This document shows positions 55,615 through 64,000 of a stretch of DNA of 64,000 nucleotides, piece after piece (the first letter of the stretch is position 1; every line of letters begins with the position of its first letter). This DNA is from Megalobrama amblycephala (lineage: Eukaryota > Chordata > Actinopteri > Cypriniformes > Xenocyprididae), in the NCBI RefSeq assembly GCF_018812025.1, contig NC_063052.1, positions 24,915,726 through 24,979,725 on the forward strand. Reading direction: 5' to 3'. Position numbers and translations under genes: made by a program. Below the pieces are notes generated by a model. That model did no database searches and was not told where the DNA came from. It was given only the letters and a program-made list of their open reading frames with translations.

Positions 55615-56402
55615 TCTCTGTGCGCTTATTTAGTCATTGCATTTTTTTTTTTTTTTTCATCAACATTGGACAAGATCTGAGTATTCAGCAGTATGGTCAT
55701 TTGGACTGTTTAATGGCCTTGTTTAGGATTTTCAACTTTATATTTAAATGTGTTACTCTGTTGCTGTTGTTATGGTTACCAGTCTTTTATAATTTTGTGC
55801 GTCTGAAAATGTCCCTGTGTATTGAATAAATGAATAAATATTGAATGTGTTTCTGCTGTTTGTATTACTAAGCACTAATTTATCATTGCAGTGCTAATTA
55901 TTAGGTTTCTTCATATAAACCATGTCAGAATTAAAGTATGTTTAGCTGAATCAACATGAACTACCTTTATTAAGCTCAAGGATACTCCATATTAGTAGGG
56001 AGGCAAAACGGGTACAAATATGCTGTGGCACTATGTAGGTTAAGACAATATTAATATATATTTACACTACTTAGCCTATTTAGTGTGGTAATTTTTAATG
56101 CTTACATTAATTAGACTAAGTAGATCAAAACAGTGTGTGGGTGTTTGAATTGCTTTTTCACATTTTACAGTACAATAATATCTCAGCTGTTTTTCTAGTC
56201 ATTAGGATTTTATCACAGTAATTTGAGTCTTTCGAGTTTGATCATCAGAAAGATTAATTTACTGACTTTTCAAGGGCCCCTTATACATTAGTCAACATTT
56301 GAAGTGGATCAAAACCTTTCATCAAAGTTGTCCTAAAACCTTCTTCTTAGGACATCTTAGTTCTTAGGATAACTTTAATGAACTTTTTTGATCAACTTCA
56401 AA
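55290..56402. repeat. Inverted pair of ~90-bp repeats flanking the last txnl4a exon
   Basis: The block at about 55293-55380 (GGATCAAAAAAGTTCATCAA onward) reappears in reverse complement at about 56304-56396. Shared stretches are GATCAAAAAAGTTCAT, AAAGAAGGTTT-like text and GAAAGGTTTTGATCC. The arms are 0.9 kb apart and enclose the exon 55443-55614. Confidence 0.7.
55825..55830 (+). terminator. txnl4a: txnl4a polyadenylation signal
   Basis: A canonical AATAAA lies 210 bp after the stop codon, with a second overlapping AATAAA a few bases on. Confidence 0.6.
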
Positions 56403-56490
56403 TTTTGACTACTGTAGTTACCTGCAGCAACAAGCAAGAATATTTGTTGTGCTTCCAGTTAATTATTTGAGTCATTAGGCTCAGACGCTC

Positions 56491-56597
56491 GCAGACCGAT
56501 CGGAGTATGACATCAAAGTATCGCGAGAGAGATTCAAAAGCATAGGAGTCATTTTGATGACTCTGATGACTTTGATGTCATACGCCGATCGGTCTGC
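56491..56597. repeat. Near-perfect hairpin, 29-bp arms
   Basis: The arms at 56491-56519 (GCAGACCGATCGGAGTATGA...) and 56569-56597 are inverted with a single mismatch, with a 49-base loop. The loop contains its own hairpin GAGTCAT/ATGACTC. Similarity continues weakly outward (GACGCT). Confidence 0.85.
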
Positions 56598-57105
56598 GCA
56601 GCGTCAATGCATCTCGAACAAGCCATACTCGACCAATTCGTTAATAAAAATAAACAATTAAAGTCGTTTATGACCGAATCAAATTATATTATTCTTTATT
56701 AAAATGTTTGTGTCTACAAATTTAAGAGACTCCACAAACATTGTCTAAGCATCGCTACAAATCACCTCTTTTTAATGTTTGAATAACTATAGGCCTACAT
56801 AAAATCTGTTCATCAAGGACACCAGAAAAATTTGGATGAACTAGTAGTGTCTGATATCTATCAGCCATTGTTTAATTGTGACAGTGAAATCCTTTCCATC
56901 AAGTTTGCCATGACCCATGCAGCACTCAGATCCTCGCCTGATAATCAGTAAGTAGGCTACCTTTGAAATAGTAGTTGACAGTACTAGATTTTTTTTTTTA
57001 AAGATTCAGCTGGAAGCACATCTAGCAACTATTTAAGTTAATTGATATCAGGTCTGTAACATGATTAGATATGTCTTAGAGAAGCAGAGTCTCTCCAATC
57101 TGTTA

Positions 57106-57770
57106 AAGAGTGCATAAAAAGATTGTGGAATACTTTAAAAACAATGTTCCTCAACGTCAAATTGCAAAGGTTTTGCAAATCTCATCATCTACAGTGCATA
57201 ACATCATCAAAAGATTCAGAGAAACTGGAGAAATCTCTGTGCGTAAGGGACAAGGCCGAAGACCTTTATTGGATGCCCATCGTCTTCTGGCCCCCAGACG
57301 ACACTGCATCACTCATCGGCATGATTGTGGCAATGAAATTACTAAATGGGCCCAGGAATACTTCCAGAAACCACTGTTGGTAAACACAATTCACAGATGG
57401 CAACTAAAGCTCTATCATGCAAAAAGGAAGCCATATGTGAACATGGTCCAGAAGCGCCAGCGTGTCCTGTGGACCAAAATGGGCTGTTTCAAAGTGGAAA
57501 AGTGTTCTATGGTCAGACGAGTCCAAATTTGACATTCTTGTTGGAAATCATGGATGCCATGTCCTCCAGGCTAAAGAGGAGGGAGACCTTCCAGAGTGTT
57601 ATCAGCATTCAGTTCAAAAGCCAGCATCTCTGATGGTATGGAGGTGCATAAGTGCATACGGTATGGGCAGCTTGCATGTTTTGGAAGGCACTATGAATGC
57701 TGAAAGGTATATAAAGGTTTTAGAGCAACATGTGCATGGCTTCATTGTAGAAGAGTCCAGGTGCTGAATT
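57106..57770 (+). pseudogene. Tc1-like transposase pseudogene
   Basis: Tc1-family transposase text is spread over three frames. A helix-turn-helix DNA-binding part runs from about 57110 (KKIVEYFKNNVPQRQIAKV, then STVHNIIKRFRETG and the GRRP hook). The central catalytic part runs from about 57462 ([13 protein letters not shown], which holds the second catalytic Asp). The text then jumps from the YIKVLEQH region almost directly to VLNWP-like text, so a block that would carry the rest of the DDE core is deleted. Frameshifts near 57390-57470 and this deletion make it inactive. No terminal inverted repeats are visible. Confidence 0.88.
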
Positions 57771-58691
57771 GGCCTGCCCAGGGGCACAGGAATTGTTTTC
57801 ACAGGATTGGAAATGCAACACAAATATTTGTTCATTTACATTAATTCATTTTCAGCATGTAGTAATTTATTTGTAATAAACACTTTAAGTGGATTATTAA
57901 AACGTGTTATATATATGTTAAATTATGTTTTTTTTAAATATACGCACAGAATGTGACGTCATTTTGTGACCGTTGCAGTGTGCATAGAAAGAATTCTACT
58001 CCTCAGCGCAAGTACACTTTCGGTGTTGTGTAGGATAGACAGCTTTGTGCTCATTTTTATTTCCTGTCACTGTGCAGGATATTTTATTGTAGGCCCTATA
58101 TGACAGAAACAGCTCAATAATCCTTTTATTTAAAGGCTTAATCTATGTCCCGTAGACCGGCCCGTTGCTTTACGATTGCAAACAATGTCAAAAATGTGAT
58201 AAAAGTCAAATGCCCCAGTGTGTATGCTGTTCAAACTGGTGTTCTCATATATATGCTTGTTGTACTTCGTAGAGTTTTGACGTGTTTTAGGGGCCGTTCA
58301 CACGTCTAAAAATGCGTGGAAAGCGTGGCTACGCCACTTTCTCCTTTCCACAAGCGTTTGTGCTCCCGTGGTGTCTGTCATTGCTGTGCAACCATGAACT
58401 TCTCTCTCCACGATGACGAGGAAGTATCAACAAAGGATTAATTGATTTCTAGCCCTTGCATTAGCTTTACTACTAGATATATTTATGGAGATGAGAAATA
58501 AAACCCCGCCCTGTACAGCTATGATCAGCTGTTCGGCTGAGCTTTCACTGTTGTTACGGAAAGATCTTTCACCTAGAGAACATTTGGCGCGTCATTAAAT
58601 GAAAAATACTGTATTATTACTATATAGTATTATTTTAATTACATGCTCTAGACTTGCTCTTAACCTAAAAAATGCAACAAATTAAAAAATA
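57771..58691. other. AT-rich spacer without a recognised gene
   Basis: There is no supported coding region. A short block at about 58290-58420 is GC-richer (GGGGCCGTTCACACGTCTAA) and resembles the edge of a DNA transposon, but no partner end was found. Confidence 0.4.
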
Positions 58692-59527
58692 AACAGTACT
58701 TCAGAAACCATTTATATGCAAAGTGTGTTACCAGGTGAAGTAGCAACAACAGCTAAGGTGATGGCTTTCTCTACATCACATATTGAAATGTCCATACCTG
58801 TAGAAGCCACTTCCACTCAGGAAAAGAGTATTGGAAATAGTCCTCTTAGCACCGCAGCTTCTGTATTAGAAAAATCAACACTTGCAATAACTTCAGCACC
58901 ATCATCCTCAGGGAGCACAAGAGGTATGATAAGTGTAGAAGCATCAGAGTCTTCTGAGATGACATCCATCTCCACATCCTCTATGGAAACTAGCAATACT
59001 TCAGAAACCATTTCTATGCAAAGTGTGTTACCAGGTGAAGTAGCAAAAACAGCTAAGGTGATGCCTTTCTCTACATCACATGCTGAAATGGCCATAGAGG
59101 TGGCAGTAGAAGCCATTTCCACTCAGGGAGAAAGTACTGTAAATACTCCTTTTAGCACCACAGCTACTGTATTGGAAACATTTACAGATGCAATCAAAAC
59201 TTCAGCACCATCTTCTTCTCCTGAGATATCAGCAACTACTACAGAGGGGCTAACTTCTGGAACAACACCCTCAGTTAGCACCAAGTATGATAATTGCTGA
59301 AGCATCAGAGTCTTCTGAGATGACATACATCTCCACATCCCCTATGGAAACTAGCACTACTTCAGAAGCCATTTCTATGCAAAGTGTGAAACCAGGTGAA
59401 GTAGCAACAACAGTTAAGATAATGCCTTTCTCTACATCACATATTGAAACGTTCATACCTGTGACAGTAGAAGCCACTTCCACTCAGGAAAAAAGTATTG
59501 GAAATACTCCTCTTAGCACCACAGCAT
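58692..59527 (+). pseudogene. Thr/Ser-rich (mucin-like) tandem-repeat ORF, frameshifted fragment
   Basis: Three units start with MQSV(L/K)PGEVA at 58716, 59016 and 59377. Each continues STSHxE, EA(T/I)STQ and LSTTA, then SAPSS, and EASESSEMT(S/Y)ISTS leads into the next. The spacing is 300 and 361 bp. The composition (Ser, Thr, Glu, Ala, Pro) is like O-glycosylated mucin or cell-surface stalk repeats. The first two units are open as one 194-codon frame. A one-base loss near 59287 shifts the third unit, and the array stops at TAA (59527) inside that unit. No signal peptide, start context or splice partner is visible. It is probably a fragment of a larger repetitive gene; its identity is not recognised. 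Confidence 0.6.
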
Positions 59528-59951
59528 AAAATTAAAGTTTATTAACAAAAAGGTAAACAAGTAAATCAACACAGCTACTAAATGAATGTCATAAATGGTA
59601 AAGGAATAAAGTGCATAAGATGCATAAAATACAAGTGATTAAGTTGGGTGTGGCTATGGCAGAGTTACGTTATCTTCTGGAAAGATAAACTTGTTTCTCT
59701 GAAACTAACAAGGTGAAAAACCTTATTATGCATCAAACAAATAAATGAAAAATTATTTGTTATTAACTAACCTCTAATGTAAATTACAACAATGCCAAGG
59801 TCTCTGGAGAGAGGTTTGGTTAAGTGATATTTACTTTCCATGTGGTCGAGTGAGCTCTGTTGGATGCTGATCTCCTGGAGCACCAAAAAATCTGAAACAC
59901 TCAGATGAAGGTACCTTGAAATGATGGTTTGCTTTCCTGAGCTTAACCTTG
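59528..59951. other. Non-coding flank of the hAT-like element
   Basis: No gene is recognised. This sequence continued directly into 63430 onward before the element at 59960-63421 inserted. Confidence 0.4.
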
Positions 59952-60538
59952 TTGCAAACCAGGGGCGCCCCGGCCACCCCTGCATAAACTCTGGCCACCC
60001 CTGTCCCCCCACCAATAGTATGTTCCTGCACAACCGGAGGCTGCAGTTTCAGGACCGCAGATCTAGGACCCTAGTTTTTCGTGACAGCGCCACCTACCGT
60101 ACTGGATGATATAGCGATGGCTGCAGTTTCAGGACCGCAGTTCTAGGGCCCTGTTGGTTTAGTTTGGTCATGTTTGTATATAGCATCAATATATTAATCT
60201 CAGTAGTATTTGTTTTTAAATGTGATTTTTGATTCAAAATGCAGCAGAGGTTAATTACTAAGTGTGCTTTGAGTCACAATTTTAAATTTGAACATGAATT
60301 TACACAAAATATAAAAGAAAATTGTATATCAATTTTAAAACAATTGTAAAAAATGGAGAACTTTAAAAGTCTTAGTCTCTTGAATTATACAGTATATTGA
60401 TTAACCTCCTTAAAGTGAATTAGCTCATTATCAGGTAAATTAAAGTTGGTATCAGCGTATGCAGTCACTAAAGTACAGCCGATATTTTAAAGGTTGAGAG
60501 GCAAGACAAGACACAAGAATGATTCAAGAATGTTTGTT

Positions 60539-60543
<5 letters not shown>

Positions 60544-60597
<54 letters not shown>
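60544..60597. repeat. (TA)n microsatellite
   Basis: This is an uninterrupted TA run inside the nested element. Apparent poly-Ile/Tyr reading frames here are artefacts of the repeat. Confidence 0.95.
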
Positions 60598-60599
<2 letters not shown>

Positions 60600-60691
60600 A
60601 TTTTTGTGATAAAAGCACCAAAGCGAACCCCTTTTCCATCAGTTGCTGCATGGATAGAATGGCTGTAGGCTTCAACTCTAGAGAAAGATAG

Positions 60692-60722
<31 letters not shown>
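60692..60722. repeat. (GA)n microsatellite
   Basis: This is a GA run within the inner inverted-repeat unit, close to the TA run. Confidence 0.9.
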
Positions 60723-60725
<3 letters not shown>

Positions 60726-61082
60726 ATAAGAAACATTTGTTTAACATATTCAACTGGAATATATATGATTTAACACTTATGCACTGTTGGAGTTTTAGAG
60801 AGAGAGCCAAACAGAATATTCATGTTACTGACATCAAATTAATGTAACCCACATCTGTGAATGGTATACCCTATAATGGTATAACAAGAGCATTGAATAG
60901 ATCATATATTTCAATTTGTAAATTATGTATACCCAAAATTTGAATTAGGTGTTTGGTTTTCAAAAACAAAACAGAGAGCTTTGATTCACTGCTCAAATGG
61001 AACTGATCATAAAATACATTCAGCTTTTAATGCACATTTTAACTCCAATTGCATTTCCTGAGGGAATGTATGAAAACTTTAC

Positions 61083-61906
61083 CTTCATGGATAACTGCAT
61101 GATTGAAATGGCTCTCTAAATGGGTTCTGATCTTGCTCAACTTTGATGGGTGGAACAAAGCTGAACTACAGAACGGGCAGTGAAAGTCCTTGCAGCATGT
61201 GGTGCATCTCTTCAATTCGGGCAGGGATCTCCCTTTTTGGATTGTTATATGCATCTTGAAAAAGAGAGAGCCTACTTGTTAGAATATTTTAAGATCATGA
61301 AAATATCCCTAGTGCCTTTTTTAATTATCTGTCCTACAATGAGCCTAACCAAATCCATAAAATCACTTCATATTGGCCATGCAGAACATGACAATAACTA
61401 ACTCATGATAACAATGGACTGTATGTGGAGTAGGCCTGCAGATTAGGCCAAACGCCTTATTCATCATTGCAAAACAATGCCAAAACAACAGGCTAAAACA
61501 CAGTGCAACTAGGCAGTTTAATTATGAAAGATATTTTATACTTAAATATGGTAAAACAACGAATATTAAGCCACTATTCACACTAATACATTAAGCTGCA
61601 GGTAAATCTTACAAACCTTACATCAGCCATGCTTTTGTCATCTGATAAGTTTAATTAATGTGCTGGCTAGATTCACTTATAATACTTCGTCATTAAAACT
61701 CAACAAGGATTTATGAAATCATGGCCACGAATTAACATCGTAGTAATTAATAAAACTATCTCACAAATTCTTAATTTGGTGGGAATTAATTATTAATTCA
61801 TAGTTAGAAGTTCTCAATATGTAAACTTCACACCGTTTAAACGTTATAAAATAAAACTTAATTAAATATCGGTACTCACCGTCTGATTGCTGTCCACGTT
61901 GTCCAT
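61083..61906 (-). CDS. Partial transposon-borne zinc-finger-like protein, two exons recognised
   Basis: Exon 1 (61906-61880) encodes MDNVDSNQT and ends in a good donor (GTGAGTACC). Exon 2 (61254-61083) follows a TTTTTCAAG acceptor and keeps frame. Exon 2 reads MHITIQKGRSLPELKRC, then CTTCCKDFHCPFCSSALF and THLESHFNHAVIHEG, i.e. Cys pairs plus spaced His residues like a degenerate C2H2 or BED-type finger. It ends in donor GAAG/GTAAAG. Downstream exons are not certain: the next ~500 bp hold GA and TA microsatellites and only a weak candidate exon around 60605-60684. The gene lies wholly inside the inverted-repeat unit. Function is unknown; a DNA-binding role is a guess from the Cys/His spacing. 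Confidence 0.45.
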
Positions 61907-63235
61907 CTTTAATTAGTGTTGATCCAGTACGGTAGGTGGCGCTGTCACGAAAAACTAGGGTCCTAGAACTGCGGTCCTAGAACTGCGGTCCTGAAACTGC
62001 AGCCAAAACTGCATAATTTTGCATTGGGTACTATTAATTTAAATGCATAATGTAAATTCACAAGTTCATGAAGTGAAAGAAAATAAAATGCCACCAAAAA
62101 AGATAGATTGACTGACGCCACCAGAGTAGCTGTTTTACTGCCACCAAGAGTCTAAATAGTAATGTCTACAGACCTGAATTTCAAATGTTATTTATACTGT
62201 GAAGAGGGTAGGCTAGGGGTGTGCGATATATTTAGTCTACGATTTTATCATAATTGTTGTTTTAACGATGCACAATCGATCTGACATCCCTGTATGTGAT
62301 GTTGTCTTGTAGGTGTCGGTGCGCATTTAGAGTGCACGCTTTCACTGTGTGAAAAATATCACATGAAGAGTGCCGTTTTTCTCCAGATATCAGCATAACA
62401 AATGTTATATAAATTTTATTCATGTTTACATTTTAGACATCATTGCCTGTTTCTGCACAATTTCGCCAACGAATATAGTTCAGATCAAATCCAGAGCATT
62501 GTATTGCGTCCCTGTGCAACAAATAGCACTGTTTACTGAATGAATCAGCTTTTTGAACGAATAAGTTGAATCAATGAAAATTGGAAAAGATAGGTTACAA
62601 GTGACGACGAGGGAGCTTCAGTTGAACAACAGTGAACTGCGGTCAGATGAGATATTATCAGACTATGTCAGTAAAATTCAGAAAAATGAACAGGTCCAAT
62701 CAGCCGTTATTCTGTGCTCGCGGCGCGCACTCAAGTAGGCTATTGCATGCGCAAATGTGCCGGCGCGCGCTGCATAATTACTTTATTATAGCTTAAATAA
62801 AGCCCAAAAGAATACGAGCAATGACCGTCATTGCTCTGTTGTAAGTTAAGTCATGAAATTACCACACATGCGATTAAAGCTGCCTCAAAACTGAATGCAT
62901 GTATTTGTTGACATGGTTTTAAAGCTATTGTTATCCAATTTGTTGACCTTAAAACGTCTTAAAAATGCACATATGTACACCAGATAAATCTAAATTTTCA
63001 CGGGGGAGCATGCCCCGAACCCCCCTAGCAAACTATATTTTATGACCTCGGTAATTATGAGACCATAATGCAATCTGAGGTAAATGTGTATTTCTACAAA
63101 TGTGCACACTTTTGGACTAAAACGGTGTAGGTATGTGTATGCAAATAAATGGGACCGAACGCGACGGAATGTAAAGGTTTGTGTCCTCATTATTCTATTA
63201 ATAACTACCAATTGATTTTGCATGTATGTATATGT

Positions 63236-63357
<122 letters not shown>

Positions 63358-63560
63358 CACCCCAAGAATTGCTGTGGCCTCGTCTGGCCACCCCTATTAA
63401 AATTTTCTAGGGGCGCCACTGTTGCAAACGTATTTTGTCTTCTGCCTCTCTGGGCCAGACACTCAGAACTCGGTCAATCCTCTTTTGTCTCTCTGGCATT
63501 GAGACTCGGGACATACTTTCTTACTGTATTGCTGGATGAAGACTTTGAACGTAGTGTTAA

Positions 63561-63879
63561 AGGTTCACCCAAAAATGAAAATTCTGTCATCATTTACTCA
63601 ACCTCAAGTTATTCCAAACCTGTATGAGTTTCTTTCTTCTGCTGAACACAAAGGAAGATATTTGGAAGAAAGTTTGTAATCAGGCTGTTTTTGGGCACCA
63701 TTCCATAATAGGAAAAAAATACTATGGAAGTCAATGGTGCCCCAGAACTGTTCAGTTTCCCTTAATCTTCAAAATATCTTCCTTTATGTTCATTAGAAGA
63801 AAGAAATGTATAATGGTTTGGAACAACTTGAGGGTGAGTAAATAATGACAGAATTTGCATTTTTGAGTGAACTATCCCT
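63561..63879. mobile_element. Short TTAA MITE, family related to A
   Basis: TTAA lies at 63557-63560 and 63880-63883. The ends AGGTTCACCCAAAAATGAAA and, inverted, AGGGATAGTTCACTCAAAAA are similar to family A, but the interior differs (GTTATTCCAAACCTGTATGA; GAACACAAAGGAAGATATTT). At 319 bp it is a palindromic, non-coding element. Confidence 0.8.
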
Positions 63880-63883
63880 TTAA

Positions 63884-64000
63884 TGTCTGTTTCCTCACAG
63901 ACTGGAGGCTCAGAATGTGGTCATATCTGTTGCTGCATCACAAGCAGTAGACTTAAATCATTGAATCTACTGTCTCTCTGTCTGGATGAACCAGAGGCTC
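63884..64000. other. Window end, unassigned
   Basis: A TTTCCTCACAG acceptor-like string at about 63889-63900 precedes an open stretch, but nothing is recognisable in the remaining 100 bp. It might be the start of an exon of the next gene. Confidence 0.25.

Larger units (their letters stand above)
60039..62005 (-). mobile_element. Inner inverted-repeat unit carrying a spliced zinc-finger-like gene
   Basis: The left end (GGCTGCAGTTTCAGGACCGC, to about 60107) recurs in reverse complement at about 61922-62005. The right copy has an extra duplicated GGACCGCAGTTCTA. The shared block includes GACAGCGCCACCTACCGTAC. A second direct partial copy of the end lies at 60119-60153. No target duplication was found. 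The minus-strand reading frame described separately begins 16 bp inside the right repeat. Confidence 0.7.

Noticed and set aside
58396..58441. A short frame beginning MNFSLHDDEE as a gene start upstream of the mucin-like array.
   Set aside because: It stops after 15 codons and has no donor joining it to the repeats.

Overview
The window is vertebrate nuclear DNA from a teleost fish, most likely a cyprinid. The evidence is intron-split genes with GT-AG junctions, proteins that align closely to human orthologues recalled from memory, and dense MITE-type DNA transposons of the TTAA, hAT-like and Tc1-like kinds. The species is an inference; no database search was possible.

Layout. rab5a (+, coding 2575-6667) encodes an early-endosome small GTPase. 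kat2b/PCAF (+, 9395-26388) encodes a histone acetyltransferase with 18 coding exons. ngly1 (-, 36620-29878) encodes cytosolic peptide:N-glycanase with 11 coding exons and converges on kat2b. nutf2 (+, 38534-40440) encodes the Ran-GDP import carrier and lies head-to-head with ngly1. adnp2 (+, 45960-49048) encodes a zinc-finger/homeodomain nuclear protein. txnl4a (+, 51118-55614) encodes the U5 snRNP protein Dim1. rab5a, kat2b, ngly1, nutf2 and txnl4a reconstruct to near-expected lengths; adnp2 is shorter than its human counterpart. The genes share no single pathway. rab5a-kat2b-ngly1 matches human 3p24 order, adnp2-txnl4a matches human 18q23, and nutf2 sits between them.

The last ~8 kb (55.6-64 kb) has no confirmed host gene. 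It holds a broken Tc1-like transposase, a near-perfect 29-bp-arm hairpin, a frameshifted Thr/Ser-rich (mucin-like) tandem-repeat ORF, and a 3.46-kb hAT-like element with 8-bp target-site duplications. Inside that element is a second inverted-repeat unit carrying a spliced zinc-finger-like reading frame.

The observations most worth checking are in kat2b. One extra base in exon 12 breaks the acetyltransferase domain, and a GT microsatellite displaces the exon-13 splice donor. Either this copy is decaying or the assembly is wrong at these points. Nested transposons with readable target-site duplications, including a solo LTR inside a TTAA MITE, give a relative insertion chronology for the introns.
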